64,000 nt of DNA from Mycolicibacter heraklionensis (GTDB taxonomy: Bacteria > Actinomycetota > Actinomycetes > Mycobacteriales > Mycobacteriaceae), in NCBI RefSeq assembly GCF_001021505.1, contig NZ_LDPO01000008.1, positions 62,001 through 126,000 of the forward strand, read 5' to 3'. A program made the translations under genes and the position numbers. How positions within the stretch are numbered: position 1 is the stretch's first letter; every line of letters begins with the position of its first letter. The notes below the pieces were generated by a model. The model made no database searches. It saw only the letters and a list, made by a program, of their open reading frames with translations, and was not told the DNA's origin. Below are positions 44,982 through 53,271 of this stretch, one piece after another.

Positions 44982-45692
44982 ATGACCACGGATCTGGACA
45001 GCACATCAGCTGATGCCCTCGCACAGGTCGAGGCAGCCGAAGCCGAGGCCGAGGCAGCCGAAGCACTGGCGGTGGCGGCCAAGTTGCGCGCCAAAGCAAT
45101 TCGGCTGCGCAACCAGTTGGAAGCATCGAGTGCGGCGGACGTCACGACTGCAGAAGCGTCGAGCGCGGCGGCCGTCGCACCGGTCCCCCGCAACCCGCTG
45201 CCGCGGCGACTGCGTGCGCGCTCGGTCGCTACGGGCGCGGCGTGCCTGCTCCTCGCCGGCCTGATGGCGGCCTGCGGATTCATGGGCTGGCGCTGCTACT
45301 CCGCGCATCAACTCCGGGAGCGAGCGAGCCAGTTCGCCGCTGCGGCGAGTCAGGGTGTCGTCGATATGACGACACTGGACTTCAACGCGGCAGACGACGG
45401 TATAGCCCGTGTCCTGGCGAACTCAACCGGCGAGTTCCGGGACGACTTCATCAAGCACGCCGACGACTTCAAGTCGGTCGTGCGAGATTCAAAGGTGACA
45501 ACGGCGGGAACCGTGAACACCGCTGCGGTGGAATCCATGACGAAGGATGCTGCGGTAGTACTGGTGGCCGCCACTTCGACGGTCACCAACGCTGCCGGCG
45601 GAAAGGAGCAGCCCCGCAACTGGCGGCTCAGCGTCACCGTCACCAAAGACGGTGATCAGTTCAAGATGTCCAAGGTGGAGTTCGTTCCATGA
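44982..45692 (+). CDS. Mce-associated membrane protein (Mam-like)
   Basis: 236 residues from ATG 44982 (GATGAGG upstream). An Ala/Glu-rich coiled-coil-like segment (AQVEAAEAEAEAAEALAVAA, about 13-32) comes first, then one membrane helix (ACLLLAGLMAACGFMGW) and an extracytoplasmic VirB8/NTF2-like domain. Such proteins stabilise Mce complexes and are usually encoded right after mceF. Here they are on the opposite strand upstream of the operon. Confidence 0.85.
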   Translation: MTTDLDSTSADALAQVEAAEAEAEAAEALAVAAKLRAKAIRLRNQLEASSAADVTTAEASSAAAVAPVPRNPLPRRLRARSVATGAACLLLAGLMAACGFMGWRCYSAHQLRERASQFAAAASQGVVDMTTLDFNAADDGIARVLANSTGEFRDDFIKHADDFKSVVRDSKVTTAGTVNTAAVESMTKDAAVVLVAATSTVTNAAGGKEQPRNWRLSVTVTKDGDQFKMSKVEFVP

Positions 45693-46330
45693 CCTCAGAT
45701 CAAGACCGGCGTCCCGTCGACGTCGACGTCGACGAGGTTGACGACGACGCAGACGGCCTCCGCGATGAAGCCGAAGCTGACAACGCCGCTGCAAACCCAA
45801 GGCCCGCCGGGGGTCCAGACGTTCTGCACCGGTGGGCCTTCCGGCCTGTCAGCCGGGTGCGAACGCTTACTCTTGCGGTATCGCTGGTCCTCGCCGCGGC
45901 CCTGGCGGCCTGGCTGTACCAGTTCCAGTACCGGCCGGTGATCGACACCGACGCGAACGTCGCTGACACCGTCATGTCCGCGGCCCGCGAGGGAACCGTC
46001 GCGTTGCTGTCGTACGCACCCGGCACTCTGCAGAGCGATTTCGACCGCGCAAAACTGCACCTGACCGGCGAATTCCTGGACTACTACAACCAGTTCACCA
46101 CCGAGGTCGTGACGCCGGCAGCCACCGAGAAGAAGGTTCAGACCGAAGCCAAGGTGGTGCGTTCCGCAGTCGCCGAGTTGCATCCGAATTCGGCGAAAGT
46201 GCTGGTCTTCATCGACCAGAACACCTCGAGCACCGCCAAGCCCGACCCCGCAGTAACTGCGAGCAGCGTGCTGGTGTCCTTGCAGAAGCGGGCCGACAAG
46301 TGGCTCATCTCGGCTTTCGACCCGGTCTGA
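45689..46330 (+). CDS. Mce-associated membrane protein (Mam-like)
   Basis: 213 residues, start overlapping the previous stop by 4 bases. A very acidic N-terminus (VDVDVDEVDDDADG) is followed by one membrane helix (LTLAVSLVLAAALAAWLYQF) and an NTF2-like extracytoplasmic domain ending WLISAFDPV. Same topology as the gene before it; the two probably work as a pair with the Mce complex. Confidence 0.87.
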   Translation: MTSDQDRRPVDVDVDEVDDDADGLRDEAEADNAAANPRPAGGPDVLHRWAFRPVSRVRTLTLAVSLVLAAALAAWLYQFQYRPVIDTDANVADTVMSAAREGTVALLSYAPGTLQSDFDRAKLHLTGEFLDYYNQFTTEVVTPAATEKKVQTEAKVVRSAVAELHPNSAKVLVFIDQNTSSTAKPDPAVTASSVLVSLQKRADKWLISAFDPV

Positions 46331-46341
46331 CGCCCACCAGT

Positions 46342-46830
46342 TCACTGAACCTTCGTCAGGGTGAACGGCCGCTTGATCACGATCGGCAGGTTTCGATTGC
46401 AGGCGCCACTCGGCCCTTGCATCATGTCGGTGCCTTGCAGGGTCAGTGCGTCGAATCCGAATGACTGCCTGGTCTCGACGAACGTTCCGTCGGCACAGAC
46501 GATCCCGTCGGGCCGGGGATACTCGATCCACCACCGGCCATCGCGTTGATTGGCGAACGCACTCCAGCCGTCGGAGCTGCTGACCGTGCCGTGACAGGCA
46601 TCGAGGTGACATGTCGTGGAAATGGTCCACGTCTGTGTGACGTCGGGATAAGGGTAGAGCCAGCCATAGGACACGTCGTTCCTGGTGCCAAGGCCGCCGT
46701 CGGAAAAGGCGACGTAGGTGCCGTTGAGCGCAACCGCGGCGTGTACCGGTGTCGATGACGCCATGACCATTGCGGCGCCCAGGATGCCGCCGACCAACGC
46801 CGGGCTCAGCGGCCGACGCAGCACGCGCAT
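46342..46830 (-). CDS. Secreted protein of unknown function
   Basis: 162 residues from ATG 46830, chosen because AGGAGAG lies six bases upstream (GTG 46845 would place that site inside the gene). A signal peptide ends near TPVHA, residue 31. The mature protein is rich in aromatic residues (GWLYPYPDVTQTWTIS, DGRWWIEYP) with four Cys. It looks like a small beta-sheet domain found in mycobacterial secreted proteins, but I cannot name the family. Operator site 9 is 80 bases upstream. Confidence 0.8.
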   Translation of the reverse strand: MRVLRRPLSPALVGGILGAAMVMASSTPVHAAVALNGTYVAFSDGGLGTRNDVSYGWLYPYPDVTQTWTISTTCHLDACHGTVSSSDGWSAFANQRDGRWWIEYPRPDGIVCADGTFVETRQSFGFDALTLQGTDMMQGPSGACNRNLPIVIKRPFTLTKVQ

Positions 46831-46909
46831 GACTGCTCTCCTCACACCGGGCCACTCCTGTCCAGAGCGGCCAGTTGCCGACGACGCACCATTGACTGTA
46901 GTCGGTATG

Positions 46910-46926
46910 ACGGTAATCTATACCGT
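46910..46926. promoter_or_regulatory. Operator site 9: perfect ACGGTA-ATCTA-TACCGT
   Basis: Both half-sites match exactly. It is 80 bases from the secreted-protein start (46830, minus) and 186 bases from the DUF35 start (47112, plus). The 80-base distance equals that of sites 4 and 5 to the amidohydrolases. Confidence 0.8.
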
Positions 46927-47111
46927 AATGCACACTCGGGCGGTCGACAGCGATTGCGCGGTGACTGCGCCGAAGCGCGAAAGCGCCCGGGTGTTGTACG
47001 TCGTTGACATCGAATTATGCTGCGAGCCAATGGAGGTCAGCTCAGCCAGCTACTGACCGGGCTTGGCTTCACCGATGGTCTGAACAGTCCTAGAAATGTA
47101 GAGGAACTCAT

Positions 47112-47516
47112 TTGCCGCCAAGACGAGTACTGCCGCGCCTGACCGTCGACAACCGTTTCTTCTGGACCAGCGGCGAGGACAACAAGCTCCGATTCCTGCA
47201 GTGCCAGCAGTGCGAGACGTTCATTCACCCGCCCTATCCCGTGTGCCACCACTGTCTTTCCGATCAGCTGGAACCGACCGAGGTAGCGGGTACCGGCACG
47301 GTGGACCTGTACACGGTCAACTACCAGAAATGGCGGCCCGACCTCGAGGGCCCGTACGTGATCGCGCGGATCGCCATTGACGGCGCGCCAGGCGTCTTTC
47401 TCACCTCGAACGTCGTCAACTGCCCGGTCGACGACGTCGACATCGGGGACAAGGTGCGGGTGATCTTCGAGCACCAGGACGACGTCTGGTTCCCCCTGTT
47501 CGAGAAGACGTGCTGA
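47112..47516 (+). CDS. DUF35 OB-fold zinc protein, second copy
   Basis: 134 residues from TTG 47112 with GAGGA six bases upstream. Cys31-x2-Cys34 and Cys45-x2-Cys48 (CQQCE ... CHHC) bind zinc; the OB-fold follows. It differs strongly from the DUF35 protein at 17814, so each DUF35 probably has its own thiolase partner. The thiolase-like gene follows immediately. Confidence 0.88.
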   Translation: MPPRRVLPRLTVDNRFFWTSGEDNKLRFLQCQQCETFIHPPYPVCHHCLSDQLEPTEVAGTGTVDLYTVNYQKWRPDLEGPYVIARIAIDGAPGVFLTSNVVNCPVDDVDIGDKVRVIFEHQDDVWFPLFEKTC

Positions 47517-47518
47517 CC

Positions 47519-48679
47519 GTGAGTGACGGCGACGCATATATAACCGGAATCGGACAATCGGTCGTCGGCCGAAAACTGACCCGTCGCCCCTTGCTGTTGA
47601 CGGTGGACGCAGTCAAAGAGGCACTCGACAACGCCGGCCTGACCATCGACCAGATCGATGGGGTATCGACCTACCCCGGCCGTATGGGAGGTTATTTGGG
47701 TTTCTCCCCGGTGGGCGCCGAGGAACTCGTCGAGGCCTTGCGCATCAAGGCGACCTGGTTCGCGGGCGGACTCGAACTCACGTCGCAGCTGGGCGCCGTC
47801 GTCGCCGCGGTGGGTGCGGTGAAGGCAGGCCAGGCCCGCCATGTCATCTGCTTCCGCACGGTATACGAGGCGGCGGCGCTCGACCGGCCCGACGAGTGGC
47901 CCGCCGATCGGCCAGAACGGGTGGACGGCTGGCCCAGCTGGTTCACGCCGTTCCACTCGTATTCGGCGGCAAACAGCTTCGCGCAATACGCAACTCGGCA
48001 TTTCAAGAAATACGGGATGACTCGCGAGCAACTCGCCCAGATCTCCCTGACAGATCGCAAGCATGGAGCGCTGAATCCCCGTGCGCTGGTGCGGGACCCG
48101 CTGACGATGGACGAGTACCTGTCGGCACCGATGATCAGCTCGCCGCTCTGCCTGTTCGACTGCGACCGCTACACCGACGCATCGACCGTCTTGATCGTTT
48201 CCGCGGGCAGTGCGATAGACGAGGTGACCTGCACGCCAATCCGGATTGCCGCGATGGCTGCCTGCTACGACATACCCAGCTGGGATCAGACCGACTGGTA
48301 CGCCGCGTACCAGGCCGGCCCGCAACTCTGGAAGAACACCGACTACACACCGGCCGACGTCGACACCGCGCAGCTGTACGACGGGTTCAGCTTCATCACC
48401 TGCCAGTGGCTTGAGGCACTCGGCTTCTGTGAAATCGGTGGAGCCGGCGAGTTCCTCGACGGAGGACACAACATCGCGTTGGACGGCGTGCTGCCGCTGA
48501 ATACCGGCGGCGGCCAGATCGGCGCAGGCCGGTTGCACGGATTCGGATTCCCGCACGAGGCGGTAGTGCAGCTCCGTGGCCAAGGTGGCGAGCGGCAGAT
48601 TCAGGGTGATCCTCGGGTCGCCGTCTGCAGCTCTGGCGGAGGGCCATACGCGACCGCCATGCTGTTGGCCAACGACTGA
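47519..48679 (+). CDS. Thiolase-superfamily protein lacking the nucleophile Cys, Ltp2-like
   Basis: 386 residues from GTG 47519 (GTG 47510, overlapping the DUF35 stop, is equally possible). The fold markers DAYITGIGQS, GVSTYPGRMGG, HGALNPRALVRDP and TGGGQIGAGRLHG are present. The segment where thiolases carry their nucleophile reads FAGGLELTSQLGAVVAA, without Cys. With a DUF35 partner this is the profile of a retro-aldolase like Ltp2 rather than a thiolase (inference). Confidence 0.85.
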   Translation: MSDGDAYITGIGQSVVGRKLTRRPLLLTVDAVKEALDNAGLTIDQIDGVSTYPGRMGGYLGFSPVGAEELVEALRIKATWFAGGLELTSQLGAVVAAVGAVKAGQARHVICFRTVYEAAALDRPDEWPADRPERVDGWPSWFTPFHSYSAANSFAQYATRHFKKYGMTREQLAQISLTDRKHGALNPRALVRDPLTMDEYLSAPMISSPLCLFDCDRYTDASTVLIVSAGSAIDEVTCTPIRIAAMAACYDIPSWDQTDWYAAYQAGPQLWKNTDYTPADVDTAQLYDGFSFITCQWLEALGFCEIGGAGEFLDGGHNIALDGVLPLNTGGGQIGAGRLHGFGFPHEAVVQLRGQGGERQIQGDPRVAVCSSGGGPYATAMLLAND

Positions 48680-48703
48680 GCTATTGAGTGTGCGTTCGGC
48701 GCG

Positions 48704-49183
48704 TCAGCGCCCGGCCAGCTTGGCAGCCAACCTGCGGTTCACCGGCTCGGGCAACAGGTCGGAGACGTCACCGCCCATCGACGCCACTTCTTTTGCCAGC
48801 GAGGACGACACGAACGAATACCGCGGGGTGGTCGCCACGAAAAACGTGTCGACACCGGCGATGTGCTTGTTCATCTGGGCCATCTGCAGCTCGTACTCGA
48901 AGTCGGTGCCGGTACGCAGACCCTTGACGATCGCGGTCAGCCCTCGCTCGCGGACGAAGTCGACCACCAAGCCCTGACCCGACTCCGCGCGGACATTGGG
49001 CAGATGCGCAGTGGCTTCGGCGATCATCTCGAGGCGCTCGTCCAGGGTGAACATGCCCTTCTTGGCGGGATTGACCAGTACGGCGGCCACCACCTCGTCG
49101 AACTGGGCGGCAGCACGCTCCAGGATGTCGACGTGTCCCAACGTCACCGGGTCAAAGGAACCGGGGCATACCGCGCCGCTCAT
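48704..49183 (-). CDS. coaD: Phosphopantetheine adenylyltransferase
   Basis: 159 residues, the family's normal size. [18 protein letters not shown] contains the TxGH nucleotide-binding motif, and [23 protein letters not shown] the second signature. It catalyses 4'-phosphopantetheine + ATP to dephospho-CoA, the penultimate step of CoA synthesis, and is essential. It marks the return to conserved core; in M. tuberculosis coaD (kdtB) is next to rsmD, whereas here 9 kb lies between them. Confidence 0.97.
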   Translation of the reverse strand: MSGAVCPGSFDPVTLGHVDILERAAAQFDEVVAAVLVNPAKKGMFTLDERLEMIAEATAHLPNVRAESGQGLVVDFVRERGLTAIVKGLRTGTDFEYELQMAQMNKHIAGVDTFFVATTPRYSFVSSSLAKEVASMGGDVSDLLPEPVNRRLAAKLAGR

Positions 49184-49274
49184 GGCTCATGACGCTAGCA
49201 GCCCGACCGCGAAGACGGCTCCGGTGAAGGCCTGAACTGTGGACCTGGTGCCAGCTAACTGCAAGTATTCACCC

Positions 49275-52037
49275 ATGGCCACGCCGGTAGTGAGCCGTGA
49301 GGTGGAGTCGCGCCAGATTGCCGAGTTCCTCGGCTCGGTGCCGGCTGGGCCGGCCGCGCTCATCCTGGAAGGCGAAGCGGGCATCGGAAAGACCACCGTC
49401 TGGCTGGCCGCCCTCGATCACGCCGAACAACTCGGCTACCGGGTGCTGTCGTCCCGGGCGGCTCCCGCGGAATCGGTCCTGGCGTTTTCCTCGTTGGCCG
49501 CGCTGCTCGAAACGGTGGACGACTCCGTATTGGCCGGCTTGGCGACACAACAGCGTTTGGCCATCGATCGGGTCTTGTTGCGCGTCAGCACCGACGGACC
49601 GGTCACAGATCAGCGCGCGACGACGGCGGCGTTTGTCCGGGTGGTGGAGCGGCTGTCCGAAGACTGTCCGGTCCTGTTGGCATTGGACGACTTGCAGTGG
49701 GTCGATCCGCCCAGCAAGCAGGTTGTCTCGGCAGCGGTGCGACGGCTGACCGGCCCCGTCGGTCTGCTCGCCACTGTGCGCACCGGCGCCGGCGAACCAC
49801 CGGTTGGGCTGACACTGCGCGCGCCGGGCCTGGTGCGTCATATCGGTCTGGGTCCCTTGAGCCCGGGTGCGCTGCACAGCGTGCTGCTCGGACGGCTGGG
49901 CAGGTCGTTCTCCCGCCCGAAACTGCTGGAAATCCACCAGGTCTCGGCGGGAAATCCCTTCTACGCCCTCGAGCTGGCCCGAACCATTGACGACGAGTCC
50001 GCTCACACCGCTACGTCGTTGCCCGCAACCTTGGAGGGGTTGGTGCGGGCCAAGATCGGCAGCCTGACACCGGAAGTCAGGCAAGTACTGCTTACCGCGG
50101 CGTGTCTCCCCCACCCGACAGTCGGGTTGATCAGGAGCGCCCTTGACACCGACCCCGGCCGCATCGTCGCACTGCTGAAGGAAGCCGAAGTCAAGGGCAT
50201 CATCGAAATCTCGGGCGAACAGCTCCATTTCGCCCACCCACTGTTGGCCCGTGGCACTTACCGCGATGCGACACCGGCGGATCGCCGGGCAATGCACCGA
50301 CGGTTGGCCGGGATCGTCGACGATCCCGAACTCAAGGCCAGGCATCTCGCGCTCGCCACCACGGCCGGCGACCCGCTCACCCTGCAGGCCCTGGATACCG
50401 GCGCCGAGTTGGCGCGGATTCGGGGAGCACCGACCGCGGCTGCCGAACTTCTTGAACTTGCGATCGGCCTCGGCGGAGACACACCGCAGCGCCGAATCTC
50501 AGCGGCCATACACCATTTCAACGCGGGCGACGCTACGCGCGCCCGAGCGCTACTCAATGAGGTGATCGCTCGATCGGAATCGGGACCCGCACGATCAGAG
50601 GCGTTACGACTGCTCGGGCTCTGGAGCCTGCTCGATGGCAGTTCCCGCGATGCCGCTGAGCTGCTGGGCCGAGCACTCGACGAGGCCGGCGACGATCTCG
50701 CCCTGCGGGTGCAGATCCTGGTGCCGCTCGCGTTCGCAGAAGTCAACTCCCGCCGTCATGACCATGCCGCCCGTAGTGCCGAGGATGCCGTCACGGCCGC
50801 GATGCAGCTACCGCAGGGGCAGCTGTTGAGCCAGGCGCTCAGCATGTCCGTGCTCGTCCGGTTCCTGCTCGGCGACGGCCTGGACGAGAGCACTTTGGCT
50901 CGGGCGCTGGATTTCGAAGATCCCGAGCTTCCGATGTCGTCGTTGCTCGGGCCATCGGTGCACAGTGCGGCGCTGACGGCAGCAACCGGTCACCTGGACA
51001 AGGCCGCAGAACAGCTGCTGAACATCAGACAGCGCTACCTCGAGAGCGGTGAGGAAAGCGAACTGATTCTGGTCGCGTTCCACAACGGCCTCAACGAGAT
51101 CTGGCGCGGAGACTTCGCCAAGGCGACCCTGATCGCCGAGGATGCCATGGAACGGGCATTGCTTCTCGAGCGCGATCTCCCGCTCGCGGTTGCACTGATG
51201 CTGCGGGCCGCGGCGTCCTCCTACACAGGTGCCGAATCCGATGCTCGCCGCGATTCCGTTGAGGCGATTCGCATCTGCCGACGTTGCGACTCGCCGGAAC
51301 TGGTGGCGGTATGGCCCACCACCACACTGGGGTTTCTGGACGTAACAGTAGGCAACTACTCAGCTGCCCTCGCGACACTGCAACCACGACTGCTCGCCCT
51401 GCAATCGACGCCGAAGGCCACCGAGATCTTCCTCGCGCCGTTCCTGCCCGACGCCATCGAGGCCATGGTCCACGTCGGCCGGCTCGACGACGCCGGGCCC
51501 CTTGTCGAATTGCTCGAAAGCAACGGTCGCCGGCTGGACCGTGCCTGGATGCGCGCAGCCGGCGGACGCTGCCGGGCGCTGTTATTGGCAGCCACCGGCG
51601 ACATAGATGCCGCCATCGACGTGGCGCAGCAGGCCCTCGACCAACATGACCGTGTGCCAATGCCGTTCGAACGCGCTCGTACCGAGCTGGTGTTGGGCCA
51701 GATCCTGAGGCGGCAACGCAAACGCGAAGCGGCCTCCAGAACACTGCAGAATGCACTGGCCAGCTTCGAGGAACTCGGAACGCCGCTCTGGGCACAACGT
51801 GCACGCGAGGATCTGCAACGGGCAAGTGGCACAAGGCGCCACGATCAACTCACCGCATCTGAACAACGCGTTGCCGAACTCGCGGCCACCGGCGCAACTA
51901 TCCGCGAGATAGCCGCCGCACTGTTCATCAGCCAGAAGACGGTGGAGTCCAATCTCAGCCGGATCTATCGCAAACTCGGCATCCGCTCACGCGCCGAACT
52001 CGGCCGAGTCATGAGCGAGACCGCACCGACCTGGTGA
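49275..52037 (+). CDS. Large LuxR-family ATPase regulator (LAL/MalT-like), copy 1
   Basis: 920 residues from ATG 49275; the start matches its paralogue at 54039 (VVSREVESRQIAEF versus VVGREIEYRAVDEL). Walker A GEAGIGKTT is at 33-41 and Walker B LLALDDLQWVD near 136. Helical repeats in the middle are followed by a C-terminal LuxR HTH (LTASEQRVAELAATGATIREIAAALFIS...TVESNLSRIYRKLGIRSRAELG). ATP- and ligand-dependent activator; the inducer is unknown. It is divergent from coaD and runs directly into the convergent secreted-protein gene, with no bases between the stops. Confidence 0.92.
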   Translation: MATPVVSREVESRQIAEFLGSVPAGPAALILEGEAGIGKTTVWLAALDHAEQLGYRVLSSRAAPAESVLAFSSLAALLETVDDSVLAGLATQQRLAIDRVLLRVSTDGPVTDQRATTAAFVRVVERLSEDCPVLLALDDLQWVDPPSKQVVSAAVRRLTGPVGLLATVRTGAGEPPVGLTLRAPGLVRHIGLGPLSPGALHSVLLGRLGRSFSRPKLLEIHQVSAGNPFYALELARTIDDESAHTATSLPATLEGLVRAKIGSLTPEVRQVLLTAACLPHPTVGLIRSALDTDPGRIVALLKEAEVKGIIEISGEQLHFAHPLLARGTYRDATPADRRAMHRRLAGIVDDPELKARHLALATTAGDPLTLQALDTGAELARIRGAPTAAAELLELAIGLGGDTPQRRISAAIHHFNAGDATRARALLNEVIARSESGPARSEALRLLGLWSLLDGSSRDAAELLGRALDEAGDDLALRVQILVPLAFAEVNSRRHDHAARSAEDAVTAAMQLPQGQLLSQALSMSVLVRFLLGDGLDESTLARALDFEDPELPMSSLLGPSVHSAALTAATGHLDKAAEQLLNIRQRYLESGEESELILVAFHNGLNEIWRGDFAKATLIAEDAMERALLLERDLPLAVALMLRAAASSYTGAESDARRDSVEAIRICRRCDSPELVAVWPTTTLGFLDVTVGNYSAALATLQPRLLALQSTPKATEIFLAPFLPDAIEAMVHVGRLDDAGPLVELLESNGRRLDRAWMRAAGGRCRALLLAATGDIDAAIDVAQQALDQHDRVPMPFERARTELVLGQILRRQRKREAASRTLQNALASFEELGTPLWAQRAREDLQRASGTRRHDQLTASEQRVAELAATGATIREIAAALFISQKTVESNLSRIYRKLGIRSRAELGRVMSETAPTW

Positions 52038-52487
52038 TCAGCAGATTCCCAACTGCTTGCACTTTAGGTCTTGGCGCGCGGGGTCCGGCGTGGGATCCGG
52101 AGCATCCGCCTGCACGCGCGATGCCGCCGCGGCGTTGTCGGCCCAGGTTTGCGAGCGGATGTCGGGTGTCACGCACACGACGTCGCCGTCGAACGCCTCG
52201 CGCCACACGTAGCCCTGCTTGCAGGTGTTCGACCCGTAAGCGCCTGTGGGGTCACGACGCTCGGCGACCGTCCCATTCTCCTGCTGGGTGCGCGCCCGCA
52301 CAGCAGGGGTCACACAGACATGATCATTCGGGATCGCCTCACGCCACACGTAGCCCTGAATACACGTGTCCGGCCCATAGGGCAACGGATCGGCCTGTGC
52401 CGGCGTCTGTCCGGCCAGCACCGCGAGAGCCGCGACGGGCACTGCCGACAGCGCGAACCATGCGGAGTTTGCCTTGTTCATGGTCAT
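52038..52487 (-). CDS. Secreted two-repeat cysteine module protein, short Cys tail (copy A)
   Basis: 149 residues from ATG 52487 overlapping the upstream stop (ATGA). A signal peptide ends near GQTPAQA. The mature part has two tandem repeats of the form P-D/N-T-C-x-QGYVWREA-x4-VCVTP-x2-R (Cys at the start and end of each). The end is a Pro/Asp linker with a CKQLGIC tail. No enzyme motif is visible. It shares the module with the next two genes. Confidence 0.85.
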   Translation of the reverse strand: MTMNKANSAWFALSAVPVAALAVLAGQTPAQADPLPYGPDTCIQGYVWREAIPNDHVCVTPAVRARTQQENGTVAERRDPTGAYGSNTCKQGYVWREAFDGDVVCVTPDIRSQTWADNAAAASRVQADAPDPTPDPARQDLKCKQLGIC

Positions 52488-53134
52488 GACCTGTCGTAGA
52501 TGCAGTGCGGAGCCTGCCCCGCTGGTTGTTCGTTGACGACCTTGCCGTCCAACGTGATCCGGCAACCCAACGAACCGTCTTTGACCACCACAACCATTTG
52601 AAGCAAGCTGTCGTTGGGCCCCGCGCTGACGGATTTGCCCCACGGTGCTGATGCGCCGTAGACCCGACCACCGGGGTCGATGTCGATGGTGTCGGCCGTG
52701 CCCGATCCGGTCAGCTCGAACCGGACCTGGCCGCCGGTTTTGTTCTGCGACTGAGATGCCGACTGCACCCGAGATGCCGCAGCGGCGTTGTCGGCCTTGG
52801 TCGCCGAGCGGATGTCCGGCGTCACGCACACGACGTCGCCGTCGAACGCCTCCCGCCACACGTAGCCCTGCTTGCAGGTGTTCGACCCGTAAGCGCCTGT
52901 GGGGTCACGGCGTTCGGCGACGGTGCTGTTCTCCTGCTGGGTGCGGGCGCGCACAGCCGGGGTCACACAGACATGGTCATTCGGGATCGCCTCACGCCAG
53001 ACGTAGCCCTGGATACATGTATCGGGCCCGTACGGCAATGGGTCGGCCCCTGCCACCGCAGCTCCCGTGAAGCCGGCGAATGCCGCCACGGCCACCAACG
53101 GGCCTATTAACCGGGGCGGATATTTGGTTGCCAT
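52484..53134 (-). CDS. Secreted module protein with MmpS-like C-terminal domain (copy B)
   Basis: 216 residues from ATG 53134 (AAAGGACAG upstream). The signal peptide and two-repeat Cys module (residues 1-116) are identical to copy C at DNA level. The C-terminal part (about 130-216) reads VRFELTGSGTADTIDIDP, SAPWGKSV and GSLGCRITLDGKVVNEQ, which resembles the periplasmic beta domain of MmpS lipid-export accessory proteins. No membrane anchor besides the signal is visible, so it should be released or surface-attached. Confidence 0.82.
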   Translation of the reverse strand: MATKYPPRLIGPLVAVAAFAGFTGAAVAGADPLPYGPDTCIQGYVWREAIPNDHVCVTPAVRARTQQENSTVAERRDPTGAYGSNTCKQGYVWREAFDGDVVCVTPDIRSATKADNAAAASRVQSASQSQNKTGGQVRFELTGSGTADTIDIDPGGRVYGASAPWGKSVSAGPNDSLLQMVVVVKDGSLGCRITLDGKVVNEQPAGQAPHCIYDRS

Positions 53135-53189
53135 CGACTGTCCTTTCACGAGCGATTTCCTGGACGTGACGCTATCGACCGGTTGCCAG
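52785..53189. repeat. 405-bp direct repeat, copy 1
   Basis: Identical, base by base on my reading, to 53554-53958 (offset 769). It covers the upstream region, ribosome site, signal peptide and both Cys repeats of copy B, ending inside the KADN segment at the module's end. Weaker similarity continues to about 53256 versus 54025. Confidence 0.92.
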
Positions 53190-53200
53190 TCTTGAATCGG

Positions 53201-53218
53201 GAGAATCCCTACCATTTA
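53201..53218. promoter_or_regulatory. GAGAATCCCTACC box, copy 1
   Basis: Shares GAATCCCTnCC with 53970-53987 and 56817-56834. It lies 67 bases upstream of copy B. Candidate binding site of the LuxR proteins or a shared promoter element; the first two copies also share ancestry by duplication. Confidence 0.35.
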
Positions 53219-53271
53219 CGGCCACGGCGATGCTCTTCTGCCGGCCTCCCCCTGTGCAGTCGGGGTCGGTG

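Noticed and set aside
20917-47112. Identical 186-base distance from sites 3 and 9 to the rightward genes 21119 and 47112
   Set aside because: The genes are unrelated and their promoters are unknown; one coincidence of this kind is not enough.
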